A stretch of 64,000 bases of DNA from Ophioderma brevispina (Eukaryota; Echinodermata; Ophiuroidea; Amphilepidida; Ophiodermatidae). The stretch spans positions 1-64,000 of the forward strand of contig JAMKCH010049271.1 in assembly GCA_023653785.1 (NCBI GenBank), in the 5' to 3' direction. The position numbers and the translations under genes were made by a program. Below the pieces are notes generated by a model. It ran no database searches. It saw only the letters and a program-made list of their open reading frames with translations, and was not told the DNA's origin. Shown piece after piece: positions 1 through 13,521 of this stretch. Positions within the stretch are counted from its first letter, which is position 1, and each line of letters starts with the position of its first letter.

Positions 1-149
1 CAACAAACAAAGCAGTATAGCTAGGGTACTTCATAAAAAAGTAAGAAATTGTCGTGCGAGAAAGCTCAAGTGCGCGGAGTGCCCATCTTTCTTTCCTTAG
101 GTTCGACTGTTAGGCCAGACTCCTCCATATTAATTTTGCTGTGGGGGGT

Positions 150-353
150 CGCCACTCCTCCGGCAACGCGTCTGTTACTTCCCAGTATTGAATAAACTGG
201 TACCCATTATACCCTGGTGGAGTGGAGGGAAATTGAGGTAAGCGCCTTCCTCAAGGGCACAACACGGTTGGCCGCAGTGGGACTCAGAACCCAACAACCT
301 TTAGAGTGCGGGACGAGTGTCAAATCCACCAGACCACACGTGCCCCACTTTCA
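150..353 (-). mobile_element. tRNA-derived SINE-like fragment
   Basis: Read on the minus strand, the piece starts near 353 and has a tRNA-like head. An A-box-like GTGTGGTCTGGTGG lies at about 325-338. A damaged B box, GGTTCTGAGTCC, lies at about 281-292 and has one extra base against the consensus GGTTCGANTCC. Downstream comes a non-tRNA body that includes GTTGTGCCCTTGAGGAAGGC and a GGGTACC-type segment. This order (pol III promoter, then body) is that of a SINE. I see no poly(A) tail or target duplication, so the 3' limit is approximate. A degraded tRNA pseudogene is the alternative. Confidence 0.55.
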
Positions 354-1859
354 TATTGGATGGTTTGCATATGTAAGGCAGATAGGAATACATTAGGGGA
401 GCATGGTTTCAATCTCTCAAATTACCACAATCGTGAGGTGTTCAACTAATCTTGATGTTTAGGTTCAAAGAAGAAACTGGTGCAAATCGTTGTCGACTTA
501 CTTGCTGGATTGTTAAAAAGGTACCATAAAAAATTGGATTTGCTATTCATATACAGTTCAAAAAATTAAGTCCCCCCTGACAATGTGCATTTTCTAGACA
601 AGTTAGGCTCCCCTTAACGTTACAAAAATTTAAAATACACGGAACTGTTACACATTTAATGGGGCCAAAACAAAGTTTCACACAGCAGTTGTTCCTTCTC
701 CCTGAAACGACTATCATTTATTAAATTTGATGACAATAAAAAAAGTGGCACTTTTTTGCATAGGGCTTTAAAAGTGAGAAAATCAAGTTTTAAAGATTTT
801 TTTTAAGATTCTTTTTGCCCTATGAAATTCGATTCCCATAAAATTTGGTATCACGGGATAGCTTAGAGTGTCTTCTTTCCATTGGTACAACTTCCCATGA
901 TGAGTCACTAGACGGCAGAAGTTGAGGAAGGAAAGTATAAAAAATACTGGCTATAGGGTAGAAAAAATTGCGATCATTTCGCAATTTCCGACTCACAAAA
1001 GTAGTACAAAACTCTCTGAGTTAAATCTTTTTTTTTTTTGGAGTTCATATCCCATCAGAAGAGATGCAAAAAAACGGTGTGGAAAGGGATATTCAAACAT
1101 TGTGGTGACAAATGAAAAAAAACATTTCCCCTATTCTACACTATGTTACTATGGAAGAGGGAAGTTGTGCGAAATGGGAACTTTATAACGTCAGTTCTGA
1201 CGTATTCTAGGCATGTTGTTACCTCGTTTTGGTACCAATGAAGAAGATGACAATAGCTATCTAAATCAAGTGTCTGTAGTATTCCTGTGTCGTACTATAG
1301 GTCATGTTGGTACTTCTCCGTCCGGGATTTTCTCGATTGTTAAATCCTATGTACGAAAGTACCATTTTAAATTCGCATCAAATTTTATAAATGACGTAAT
1401 TTCAAGGAGTAGATAACTATTGTGTGATTTTTTTTGCACATTAATGTTGTAACATTGCAGGAACATCACATTTTGCAACAGGTTAAGGAGCGTAACTTTT
1501 CCAGAAAAGGTTCCTTTGGCAGGGGGGACTTATTTATTTTCAACTGAATACATAGCTAATTTTATTCTCCTTGGGTCAATTGTGGGCAGGTTGGTCCAAG
1601 AGAACACTTTGTTCCCGTGAGAAGATGGTTAAACCATTTAACACTTTAATACAGAGAATCATACTGAGGCCAAAGTCAAGTTGTTAACTAGAAGGCTGAA
1701 AACCATGGTGATTTCAACATCTTCAATATCCCGAGGGCATGGTCCACCAGGGAATGCAGCAGTGGCAGTGTACGTATTAACAATGATAACACCATTCTAA
1801 TTAAAGAGTGTTGACAAAATACAAAGTAGAACAAAAATACCTTACGTTTGGATGGATTG
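354..1859. other. No gene recognised
   Basis: AT-rich sequence with several homopolymer A/T runs. The open frames here are short, rich in low-complexity residues and match no family I recognise. No RNA gene or element was seen. Confidence 0.5.
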
Positions 1860-2930
1860 TAATATCTTGGTATCTTGTATTAAATGACGGCTATCTTGCA
1901 GTATATATTGAATGTCTTTACAATGTTTTGGCTATCTTGCATTTTGTCAAAAGCTATTTTGTATTATGTTGCAAGGGTTTTGTTAGTTTGCATGTGTGTT
2001 GAGACTGTTTTAGTAATATTGGGTTATCTTGCATTATATTTGGTTCCTTTTGTAATGTTTTGGGTATCTGCATTAGTCCAAGGCTCTCTCTTACTTATGT
2101 TGCAGTGTCTTTGAAGACTTTGTTATCGTCCATTGTATTAAGGTTAGATTGCATTGTGTTTTGCAGTGTCTTGCCATGACTTTGTTATCGTCCTTGTATT
2201 AAGGTTAATTGCATTGTGTTTGGACTCTTGGTAATATTTGGGTTATCTTGACATATCTTTTGGATCCTTTGCCATGGTGGGCTTTCCTGGCATTGTTGTC
2301 AAGGTTGTCTTGCAATATGTTGCAATGGCTTTGTTATCTTGCATTGTTTGGAAGGACATCTTACACTGTGTTTGGACTGTCTTAGTTATATGTGGTTATC
2401 TTGCCATATCATTTGGAGTCCTTCTCTATTTGGACATCTTCCCTGCATTGTGGGAAGGGGTTGTTGCATTTGTTTGCAAGGTGGTAGTATCTTGCATTGT
2501 GAAAGGATATCAGCACTTTTTGGGGACTTAGTAATTATTGGTTATATTGCATTATAATTCCTTCTGCCAAGTTTAGACAATCTTGCATTCTGTCAAATCT
2601 TGCAGTATGTTTGGAATGTCTTTGCAGTTGTTATGGCGATAGTGCATTTGGTGAAGGCTGTATTACATTTTATCTGGACCACCTTTGAATTGTTTTGGGA
2701 TATCTTGTATAGTGTTGAGGCTATTTTGCAATATTTTTTTACTGTCTTTGTAATAAATGCGTTACTGTGCATTAAGTGAAGGGTATCTTGCAATATAGAC
2801 AGTCTTCCCAATATTTGGGCTATCTTGCATTACCACTAGAATGCATTTGCAATGTTTGGGCTTGCATTGTGCAAAAGCTATATTGCATTGTGTTTGCTGT
2901 TCTTGACAACTGAAGAACGTTATTGTCATT
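1860..2930. repeat. Degenerate minisatellite, ATCTTGCAT-type
   Basis: The motif GGNTATCTTGCATT, usually followed by GTGTTTGGACT or a related GT-rich stretch, recurs irregularly (for example near 1890, 1930, 2020, 2235, 2333, 2394, 2485, 2541, 2782 and 2820). Spacing varies from about 15 to 100 bp and copies are strongly diverged, so this looks like an old tandem array. Related scraps continue at about 3290-3360. The overlapping open frames on both strands come from the low-complexity composition and are not taken as genes. Confidence 0.6.
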
Positions 2931-3698
2931 ATTAGAGTAGAAGCATTTAGGTTTTATTCAATTTTTTTAAAATTCATTACGAAAATCTAAAAGAAATCCT
3001 GTAAGCAAAGCAAGATAGTCTTAATGTAATGATAGATAACTAACAAACAACTCTTTGTCTGATGTTACGTGACCCAAATATCACACATAAGTCCAAATAA
3101 TTGTCTCCTTCTTGTTTAATTAAGATTTCAGTCACTGGCATAGATGGCAAATTAACATCACTTCTGAAGTTCTCTGTTTGTGTTGAGATTTTCAAGTCCA
3201 TGCTATTTACAACTGAATGAAATGCAGAGTGCATATGGGCCCATTTGAATTGTTTTTCTATTGAGCGTATAATCTAGCATAATGTTAGTGTTGCCCTACT
3301 ATCCTGCATAGTATATAGGTTATCTTGTTAGTGTTAATATTGTCTTGCCATATGCCAAAGCTAATTGTATTCAATCAGGCTACAGTGGTTTTGTCCTATA
3401 TAGCCCAATGAATGTCATGTTACCACGCCTGAGATGTGCGAAGTACAAAGAGACTAAAGTGTAAAAATACATGAGTGATCATCTTGACAACTGTGATAGC
3501 ACAATTTAGATTTCTACAGTAAGTGTTAATGGTAGTTACTCTAATCTAGTCTTTTATCCATGGATTTGCTTATTGTTTGCCCTCAAAAACTCTAGAGAGT
3601 TTTAGAATAAGTTGAATGGAAAAAATTCTTTAAGAAATAAACCAGCAAGATAAAAATGTAAAATTATGAATTTCTTCAGGTGCAAATAGATTAGGCAT
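2931..3698. other. No gene recognised
   Basis: AT-rich spacer with faint remnants of the preceding TATCTTG repeat at about 3290-3360. Nothing else was supported. Confidence 0.45.
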
Positions 3699-3748
<50 letters not shown>

Positions 3749-3777
3749 CACACACACCCCCCCACACACACACACTG
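3699..3777. repeat. (CA)n microsatellite
   Basis: About 80 bp of CA dinucleotides, interrupted near the right end by CCCC and CCCCCC runs. Confidence 0.97.
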
Positions 3778-5174
3778 TGACTGTACTTAGGCAAATGGTT
3801 TAGATGATATAGAAATATATCAAGACGAGGCTGAGGATCACAGAATGCCCCTTTAACAAGGCAGCGATAAAGATTTTGTATTGTTTGCCAGCCTTAATTT
3901 TTCACAAGATCGATGTGATAAACATTCAAAAACATATTGTGTTAGGCAAAAAAAATTTTTTGTAGTGGGCGGTGCGCATTTCATTTTTGGCCCCCACAGC
4001 ATGTTGTGGAGGATCTATGTGATCATGCAGATGGATGCCTGGATGGGTGTCTAAACGGGTGGAAGAAAATTCATTAACCCACTCTACTGACTAAACCAAA
4101 TCGTCAATAAACGTCAAACGTGGCACAGTGAATAGAACATGATGGAGTCAGGTGTTGTGTATCTTTTGGACAGGTTATGAATATTAATGAGCTCATTTGC
4201 ATATTTTCAATAAAATTAAACCACATTTATCAGAGCCATCTTCATTACGCATTACGTAATTATTCGGTTCTTTGTTTACAAATATATGATCATTAAACTT
4301 TATGGGTATTGTTTATATTCGCAAAAAAACTTGGAAAAACGTTTCTTGGAAACCTTCAAACTCTATCAACGTTTTGCTGATGTCTGTAAAGTTGTGACTT
4401 TTGCCTAAAATGTTCATATAAGGGATGACTTCAAAACTCAACAACCAGTTGCTCACCCGTCCCACACCACTGGCAAACAAACAGTTTTTAATTGCGCATT
4501 TTTGCCTCGGTGATTTTATATTTTCCCAATTAAGGCCACGCTCCCTTATGAAGAAGAGAACTGCTCTCTTCTATGGCGTTTTGTACATGAGTTTTGAGAA
4601 ATTAAATTTCACCTTCTATTGTGAACAATCCAGTCATTACCCGCTCGTACTTATTACGTAAGTCGTAAGTTTGAAATCTCATTTGATTTATGTACTTCGA
4701 TGCCAATGGTTGTGGCCATTTTTTTTTGGGGGTGGGGAATTGTTTTTGCATGTAGTACCATGGGCGTGGAGACGAATTCTGTGCACCTGTCAATCATGCA
4801 CTGTGGCCGTCGTCATGTGTGGTCATTATTTGGGGAAGTCAAGTCGCGTCAGTAGCGTGCGCCCGTCGTTCCGCCCGGTTCTTTCGGGTTGGAACTGCAT
4901 GGTTTCTTTTGTTCTATCTTAACCATCAAACTGTTCAACCGCTATTATTTATAGTAAAACCCAAGCGACCGCGAGACTTAAACAACGTGTTTGGACACAG
5001 CCCACTGTTCGGGAGAGGAGGCATTTTGTATCCACATAATCAATAATATCTGAAGAGGCCAAACTGGATGTTTTACGTTTACCGAGTGGACTGATATCGT
5101 GCGCGCAGGCGCTATAAAGTTTATGCAGATATTTGCATGGCTGTGGCTGTGTATTCTGATTTTGTTTTTATTGT
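3778..5174. other. No gene recognised
   Basis: No domain-bearing frame or RNA gene was seen. Overlapping short frames on opposite strands at about 4600-5050 cancel each other as evidence. Confidence 0.45.
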
Positions 5175-5263
5175 AAACCACATAAACCGTGTGGTTTATT
5201 CCGTTAAGGTTTCCGAACTCATAAATGTGTCAGAAAGAAGTGGTTCACCTTACGGAAACACCC
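5175..5263 (+). mobile_element. Single arm of a hairpin MITE (same family as 37564-37720)
   Basis: This 89-bp piece matches the right arm and central loop of the full hairpin element at 37564-37720. Shared blocks are GTTTATTCCGTTAAGGTTTC, GTGTCAGAAAGA and the end CGGAAACACC. The central AAACCAC...GTGGTTT stem is kept but the left arm is absent. It is either a truncated copy or a product of loss of one arm. Confidence 0.7.
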
Positions 5264-7859
5264 GAGTACTTAACTGTAAAAAAGTGTCGTTCTAAATGCA
5301 AATACATCGTGTGCTAACAAGTATAGAGAGACATTAACATTTTTGACACTCAACAGGATTAAAATTAACAAGCGATTAATCTGGGATTAAATGGTCACGA
5401 TTTTTGTTTAACCCGGCATAACCCTCCCAATTTCAAACGTTCTACCACTTCCTACCCTTTCAAGTCTCGCTGTCGCTTGATTTACTGGCCACCACTGGTC
5501 CCGGGTGGGGGGGGCGGGGGGGGGGTGGCCGCGGTTGGGTTTTGAGCCGCCCTAAAGATTTTTAAGACCCCGACATAAAACGTTTTTATAATATTCCCTC
5601 TCAAACCTTGATTAAACTCTTCTGATAACCTGTTTTTGTCCGTTTGCGGGGTACTTCTCACCAGACCTCAGAATTGTATTATTGTAAAACAAAACCTAGC
5701 ATCACTGACGGGCCCCCAAAGTTTAAATGTTTTGACCTGTCATTGATCATGATGTTAGCCGCAAAAGTGAAATATTTGGCTTGACTATTTCAAAAAAAGG
5801 TATAGATAATTTCTGGTGTTGCATAAGGGTGAGAGGAAATTCGACATCGATATAGACATTGTATTTGAGGAAATCGGTTCATATGTACATTAGTATCAAG
5901 CAATTGGGGTTCATATGTTAAGTCGGGGGTCGAAAGAGATTACCACTACTAAAAGATGGCTGCATATAACTGAAATCCTTTCAAATGGATTACTTTCAAC
6001 GGTTTTTAGAATACGAAAGTATTAGCAGTGGGCGATAATGCTGCTTACAGAAAAAGCAGACAATTTATCTACATAAATGGCGAGCAAATCCACTGCAAGG
6101 TGAGGGAAGCATTTAAATTTAGATTTGAAATTCACTATCAATGATAAACCAGATACGAAAGGAGACCATTCCATCGTAATAAGGCCAATCAAGCAATCAC
6201 GAAATCAAACAAATTATCTATCGCTGGTTTTTTATTAAAATTTTACTTAATATTTATATTATTAATATCACTTTAGACTATCAAAAAGTTTTAGAAAAGC
6301 AAAACAATTCCTACTTTGTTTTAGAGTCAATTTCAAGTGACCACCGTGCAATTGGGGTATTTTTATGCGAGACGCATTGTATAAAATCCATGGTCGACCA
6401 ATGCCCATTGTTAATTGAACATCTAATTACACTGAGTGTGTGCTCGGTACGCCACTGTTACCACCTCCTGTTCCTGTGGGGTGAATTGAGGGGTAGGAGA
6501 GTGGGGAAGGATACCCTACCTTCCATTCGTGATGATTTTTTTCTTCATTCCGTGGATGCGACCTTGTATCATTTACGTAGCCGAACTAACTACAGCTGAG
6601 AATGCCCCACAGAAAGTCAATACTACAGCACCACTGTTACTTGCATCAAATATCATTTGATTTTAACCCCTTAATTTTTAGATTTTGATTGAAATGGAAG
6701 TACGTCAGTACCTGTGGCCTGTCACTCTTGCGTATTATGTATGTGTGTACTTGGATTGATGGGAAAAAAAATCGGGCACTGCCCTTGTAAAAGTACACAA
6801 CTCCACTGGTGCAGGTTTTGAAATAAAAGATATTTTTATATAAACTTCATGAAATTGTGTGCGTGCGTTCTTTCCTTCTTCTGCTCTCCTGTTCTCTCTC
6901 CTTGTTTTCATTCACTCTCCCGCCCCTTCACTTTATAAAACATTTTTAAGGATAATACGTCTAAATAAAAATGAAAGCTTGCCGGAAAAAAAATTGTTTT
7001 AAAAGAACAAGTGGAATGATAAAGCTAATGGTTGAACGTGGGTTATATTCCGTAAAATCTGGTGTCAAGTTTAAAACAGAAACGCATAAGCATTGTAATA
7101 TTAAGCCCAAGTACAACACAGGATCGACTGGGGCCTCTACGATAGTGCTTTTACAGCCGTTGTCATTCGGGAAATATGGCACTATAGGTGATAAAAATGC
7201 TTTGGATTTCAAAAAAAAGTAGACTGGTTTACGTATACAATGATTTTGTTTCCCATTATTGCATTTCTTTTATTTGACTCTTAAAGTACTCTTCTAGAGT
7301 CCTGTACAAAATACCTTACATTACTAGTCTTGACCCTATAATCCGATGTTTTTTTCCGTAACTTTTACTACATGTTTAATTCTCAGAAAGCATAATCCGT
7401 AGAAGTTGAGGCGAACGGTGAGGCATTTGTAGACCCTAGAATACCCATTGATTTTCCCATAAAAATCTGGCTTGTCCACCTGGTAATAGGCCACTGGACA
7501 TTTTCGAGTCAAATTTTTGGATTCACTGCCAGGTGCAGGTATTGTACTCGGGGCAATGGGAAGCATTGGCCCCCAATGGAACAAAGGGCTGCTTATATTG
7601 GATACATCTATACTGTTGAAAAAATAGGTTGTTTGGTGGATGTCCGAGTGCAAATTCCTCACGGACCTACCCCAGCGATGGCCAAGATTTGCATTAGAAG
7701 TTTCCTTCACTTATATTTTTATCGTGTCTACACTTCAAGCGATTTATTGGTATATCTATCGGTACAATATATATATAGTGAATATCCCTAATAAAACGTA
7801 CCAGATGGTTTGTTATGGCCAGTGGAGGATTCCTTGCGAAAAATCGAGCCGATTTATTC
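5264..7859. other. No gene recognised; contains a G-rich run
   Basis: A run of mostly G lies at about 5504-5528. The open frames at 6390-6599 and 6971-7222 have no recognisable domain, and the second overlaps a frame of similar length on the other strand. The 7336-7987 frames on both strands also match nothing I know. Confidence 0.4.
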
Positions 7860-9955
7860 GCGACCTAATTTCCCAACTTGTACAACGATCATGGAACCTA
7901 CCATGTTTAGATCCCTGTGGTATATTTTTACAACGGCCGCCTGCAATATCGAAACAACTTCCTAACTGTGGCCAGCTACGGAACTAAGTAGCTCATTTGC
8001 CAGGGTTTTCAGCGACAGTATACAAAATCAGACGGGACGTTGATAATTATCCAGGTCCAACTACCGGCCATGAATGATCCAAGCGGACAATACTTTGATG
8101 AGACCGTTCCAATACATGTTTAAAAAATCCAGGCAACTGTTTGAAAGGTACCAAGGTGATTATGTCCAACTCCATCAAAATTAGTTCCTTAGAACACCAT
8201 TCCATTGGTGTTACTTAAGGAGTATGTTGCAACTCTGGGCTGAGCCATTAATACTGATCATTAACAAGTCTATCCGCACTGGTATTTTCCCAGCTAAGCT
8301 CCAGGAAGCTGCCGTGACAACCCATTCTCAAAGCCTTCCTAGCCAAGAGGTTGCTCAAAATCTATCGCCCTGTGTCAAATATTAGCTGCGTTTCTAAGTT
8401 CATGGAGAATAGCGAGTGCCCCCATATAAAGGGATCATCTTGTCCGAAAAATGACTTAAATGAGAAGTTTCAGTCATCTTACAAGCACGTCACAGCACTG
8501 AAACGGCACTTTCTTTGCGTATCAAGACAAGACCGTATCCTCAATGCAATTCACAACAGTAAGGCAGTTGCTATTGTTGGTGCTGCTAGATCTTTCGTCT
8601 TTCTTTCTGCAGCTGTTGATACTGTTGATCATGGCCATTCTCTTTGGATAGGTTAACGTGATACTTTCATTCAAGGTACGGCCTTACAGTGGATTCGGCA
8701 TTATACCTGCATAACCTGCTCTTTTCGTGTCGCATTGGGATGCAATTTCAAACAGCATATCTCCCTTTCTGTCTTCCTCATGGTTCTGTGGTCGGGCCTC
8801 TCTTTTCTCAAATGTCACATTACTGTTATCGCATCAATCATACGGAAGCCACAATATTTCTTACCACATGTATGCTGAGATCGTGCAGCTTTCATTTGAC
8901 ATTTATCCTAAATTATGGGATGCCAAACATCGTCAAAAGACCACTCTCTTTATTGATGAAATCAGTGATGGGATGCTGCTGTACAAACCCTCAAATTGAA
9001 TGATGAAAAGACAAGAATTTTTCATCGCATGTTCATCTATTACACAAGTCGCTCAAAATTATTACCAGCGGGTCGGACAGTGGATGTTCCACAGTCCTCG
9101 GCAATAGAAACCATGGTGTCGTGTTTGATCAGACACTGTCTATGACTGAACATGTAAAGGTCATCATTAAGGCTGTTAACTTCCACCTTGCAATATTTTA
9201 CCGGATCCGCCGCTTTATCACATTTGAGAGTTGTCATCATGCTTCGTCCGATTCACTGTTTTCTCTCGCATGGGACTATGCCAATTCACTTTTGTATGGA
9301 AGTTCGGCCAGAGAATCGGAGCTAAACTTAAGATTTTGCAGAATAGAGAAGCCAGGCTGTTGTTCAATCTGATAGAAGGACCACCAGCACACACCACTCT
9401 CAAAGAGGCTCCATTGGCTACCAGTTAGGAGCGCATTGTCTTTAAGCTTATGCTTCTTACTTACAGGGCATTTCCGGACAATGCCATCTTACTTGTACGA
9501 ATACCTCTCTTTGTATATCCGGGCAGGCCAGGATTGCGATCTCCAGATGACAAGACGCTCCCCACTGTTTCCCGCACAAAAAGGTCAGTGGTGACAGGGC
9601 TTTCAGCAATGCGGCCCCCTAGCCTATGGAACTCTTTCCTATCTATGTTAGCCACTCCAAGGCCATTGTACTTTTAGAAAGCTCTAAAATTTCTCTATTT
9701 CCTAAGAGTGATCGTGTGCTTAAATTAGTTTTTTGTTATTGCCTCACATGATGGGGTTATTTAAATTTGTCCAGCTGTTTTCTTTTTTATTTATAGTTGA
9801 GTAAGTACTATCTCAGGTTCATCTTTTACAATAACTGTTGTATTACATGTTTTAGGACTAAATAGTAATTACTCGCTATTTTGTAAAGCGCTTTGACCTT
9901 GTTTTGAGAAGGCGCTATATCAAATGCCCATTTGTATTGTCTTGTATTGTAAACA
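7860..9955 (+). mobile_element. CR1/L2-like non-LTR retrotransposon, 5'-truncated
   Basis: The segment reads as a decayed reverse transcriptase in several shifted frames, followed by a short 3' UTR. The 3' end has the motif GTAAAGCGCTTTGACC...GGCGCTATATCAAATGCC, characteristic of many CR1/L2-group 3' tails, and finishes with a repeat of TTGTATTG at about 9937-9955. No endonuclease domain is visible upstream, so the copy is probably 5'-truncated, as is usual for LINEs. The recognisable left limit (about 7860-7990) is approximate. Assignment to the CR1/L2 group rests on the motif order and the tail, not on a tree. Confidence 0.85.
7986..9712 (+). pseudogene. Broken LINE reverse transcriptase
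   Basis: Homology is seen in pieces, in order. PLILIINKSIRTGIFPAKLQ lies near 8245-8310, YRPVSNISCVSKFMEN near 8363-8410, and a degraded FQSSYK...TAL block near 8470-8505. An AAVDTVDH motif equivalent to the usual AFDTVDH of RT lies near 8610-8635. FADD-region remnants lie near 8868-8885, then the thumb and C-terminal region up to TKRSV and SLWNS near 9580-9640. The catalytic YADD is changed to YAEI at 8871-8882, so both catalytic aspartates are lost. At least four frame changes and internal stops separate the blocks. The gene cannot encode an active enzyme. In its intact relatives it would copy element RNA into DNA at a nicked target. Confidence 0.85.
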
Positions 9956-11715
9956 GACGCCAGCGAAAATATATCCATTACGCGCATATATCACGTGCAA
10001 AGTTTGGCCACAAGCTCATCCTTTAACTCGTTTAGCACATCAAAGTGATAGGAGCGAAGTGTTAGAATTATTTTATTGCAAAAAAACTACACTTTTTAAA
10101 AACTCAGTGCTACTGAGAAAAATGTTACAGAGAGGTGTTGTTTAGATATCTTTGTGATTGAAACAAGAGTTTAGTGGCCTAATACAATCCATGAAACGTG
10201 GACATTTGAAAAGGGTCGCGTAATATTAGGTTTATCGCAGTCGCACTGTACTGTAACCACTGATCTCATACAATGGATGGCTACACAAACAGTAATTGTA
10301 TATTGATGAATGGAGCAAGGGCGAGCAATCTTGTTCTACCGAACAAAATACCATTCCAGAGACACCGGTTTAACAGAAGTTGTATCCTGGGTACACGTTT
10401 TAGAGACATGCCTAGTCCCATACGCGCAAATACAAGAGCTCACTGAAGGCTTGATTCTGTAGTCTGTTATGTCGCTTATCCACATGCAATGAGAACACAA
10501 TTTGTATAAATGACCGGCTAAACCACCTGCTTGGGCTCCTTTTTGGATGACCAATATGGCCATCATGCAGTGCTTCAATTACGAAACCCATGTTTCCAAT
10601 CCATGTTCGAAACCACTATGGCGCGGTTCAGCAATTCTACGACATTTCAAGTACCGAGTAGCGCTTCGTTGTATGATGTAGAGTTTCCTAATTCTATTTT
10701 AAAACTATATTTAAAATCCAGGCTCAGTGTATAAACAATTAGGCACAAATGTATGCCAATTTTGATAAATTTAATATTTTCAAGGAAAACGTAAATTAAA
10801 CATGTGTTTTTAATTTCAATGTTAAAAGTCAACGCGATTAGTCTTTCATACAGGCCCGAACTTGACTAACCACCGATCATCGTTCAATTGGTGGGGAAAG
10901 ACTAAACATGGCTTGTGGTAAATTGATAGCGTAAATAATAAACGTGGCGGCTTCATTAAATAGTCTACAGCTTCGAAAGTTAAGCGTGAAAATGATGTTT
11001 CTTCGCAAGGAATACTCCAATGACCATGCAAACCATATGTACGTCATATTTGGGATATTTTCATTATATAGGTAACGATAGATTTATACCATCAATCCTA
11101 ATATGTAGCAGGTGATATTGTCACTGGCTGGGCTCCGAATTAAGCCCTAGTTCTGTTAGGCACAATGGAATAACGCTCAGACAACCCGTTCTCTGATCGG
11201 TTGACCCACGATATGTGCGATATTTTCCTAGTAAGCTTCTTTTTCGCACCCTGTAAGTAAATTTGGCGGTAAATCGACGGTTTTTGATGCGCCGAATAAG
11301 GCAATACACCCGTGCCAACATCCGACTCACATGAGTGCCAAACTCTCAGTAATGAAAGTTGACGCCCAAAAATTTCGTATAATTGGACAGCTCTAGATTC
11401 TGAAGCCGTGGATTGGATTGTTATTCAGCGGGGCACTCGGCGCACTTTGCGTCGACGTAAAGCTAATTGTTTGGGGAACTTCCTTTCTTGTTTCTCTGCG
11501 AAGTTTGTACAAGGTATTTTCAACAGATGCATAGTTATTGTTTAACATCTGGAATTCGTAATGGAGGGAATTTTCCTTTGCTGAGGCAGTCTCTGACCTT
11601 TAATTGCAGACAAGTCATGCATGTAAAGATCCCACAAAATAAAATGACATGACCATTTTAAGTTAGCAGCTGGCTTTCGTGCTGTTATCAAGTCAATAGG
11701 CCAAGAATTTTAGGT
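9956..11715. other. No gene recognised
   Basis: AT-rich spacer. Frames on both strands (for example 10336-10578 minus and 10531-10734 plus) show no domain. Confidence 0.4.
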
Positions 11716-12558
11716 TTAACGTGGAAATTTCTTGGAACAAGCTGAAAATGTCAGGATTGGTGCAGAAATGTGTCTTAGAATCACATAATAAAAGTCCCCT
11801 AAAATCCTCTTTGTGCTTTTTCAGAAATAAGGGGGCAAAGTGTCTACAGGGGTTAAAATTACAAAATATTCAGAATGTCCTTAAATGTGTTCCAATGTTT
11901 GTCATGTCCCAAGGATTCATAAAAGGTAAGTTTGCCCTATCTACAACCTGTGTTAAGTACTACAGACCTATCTTAATAGGTTATCCTGGGGGTAAATATT
12001 TCAAAATGATCCAAATTTCATTAAACCAGATTCAAATTGCTCGTAGAGTCATATTAAACAGAAATGTTCATTCAAATCACCTACATGGATTCAATATTGA
12101 CATATAAGAGCAGAAAGCAGTGACCCCCATAGAGCCTGTAGAACCCCATCACAACTTGGCCCTGTAATGTTGCAAGTAATGACCATCACCGGTTTAATTA
12201 TTCATTGGGTGTTCATGCCAAACTAGATGAAGAATTGACACATCTTCAGGAAGAATCAGACCATTCTGAAAATTTACACCAGGATGACCTTGGCCTTTTG
12301 TACCATATAGTTATTGAACTACAAGCCATAGATAGGGCAAAACTATACCTGTTTTTAATCCTTGGACATGGACAAAAATGTTTGGAACACATATTTAGGG
12401 GACAATTGAAATTTTCGTAAATTTTACCCTGTACCAAACTTTTCCCCCTTTAGTTCTGATAATGGACAAAGAGGATTTTTGGGGACTTTAGTATATATTC
12501 TAGAAACCTTTCGCACCAATTCTGACATGTCAGCTTGTTCCCAGAATTTCCCCTTTAA
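11716..12558. mobile_element. Long foldback element flanked by TTAA
   Basis: The two ends are inverted copies of each other for at least 230 bp and, more weakly, to about 330 bp, so most of the 835-bp body can fold on itself. Left end: TTAA, then GTGGAAATT and TTGGAACAAGC. Right end read in reverse: TTAA, then AGGGGAAATTC and GGGAACAAGC. Inside the arms, AAAATCCTCTTTGT, GTGTTCCAA and TTTGCCCTATC recur in inverted order. TTAA flanks plus an AGGGG terminus fit the Kolobok/T2 type of DNA transposon. The 128-codon frame at 11721-12107 lies wholly in an arm and is not taken as a gene. Confidence 0.75.
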
Positions 12559-12746
12559 TTGTTATTTATTAATTACTCTTAGCCTACAAGTCTTAAGCAA
12601 ATGAAATGTTTTTTTACTTGGGAAAGTGAAACTAGGGCTAAGAATTTTTAAGGTAAGCCAATTACAAAGTATGACATTAACATCCTACGAGTTCCGACTT
12701 CAGGTATTGTCGTACTTTTGGTCTCGAAAACATTGGTATTTTAAAC

Positions 12747-12787
12747 TATCCTAGCTTTCGAACCACCTATCCTAGCTTTCGACCACC
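12747..12787. repeat. Two tandem copies of a 20-21 bp unit
   Basis: TATCCTAGCTTTCGAACCAC is followed at once by a near-identical copy one base shorter. It is too short to assign to a family. Confidence 0.8.
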
Positions 12788-13521
12788 TGATCCTTTCGGC
12801 AAACTGCAAATCGCTAGCACCTCGGAATTCTTTTGTATGAAACAATGTTCATCCATAACAAGATACACATTCAACCTTTTTTTCTTAAATTTGACAGTAA
12901 TTTTGATTGTCGGTTGTGTTGCATTGCTATGTAAAACCAGTAAAAAAAAATCTCCTTTAATCTATTACCGATACGATATGACATAACTTAGAATCCGTCT
13001 TCCACTCAATACTGTAGCATCAAGATTCTCATCTTTCTGTCTGAACTTTTTTTTACTATAATTACTACGGTGCCTATTTGAAAAATAGCGATGAGACTAC
13101 TATTTTTTTATTACACCAAAATAGGCGGAAGTTATTCGGTTGATATCGTTCAGCGCGTAAAAGTAAACCAACTGTACTCTAGCGTTTGCACAGAAACGCG
13201 CGTGCCACGCATAATTATATTACACTGCGTAATCTTGCGTTGTCTAGCGCCTAATTATTCCATATCAATTCGCACTGTTACGAGGCCCGCCTCTTTGGTG
13301 ATAGTCAAAATAGGCGACAATTAGGCCACAGTTATGATCGAAAATTCCACATTTTGCCGGAACTTTCAATATGTGCTCGACAGATTTTTTTTTCTTGATA
13401 TTCTTTCTACAGTTCTGTAAGATTAAGTTCACATGATTTTAGGCACTCTTCGTTTGCGAATGATGGCGAGATTTCATTATTTCTTGGTAAATATAATAAA
13501 ATATTACTTTCAGGAACGACT

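Noticed and set aside
11721..12107. 128-codon plus-strand frame
   Set aside because: Lies entirely inside one arm of the TTAA foldback; the inverted arm does not keep the frame.
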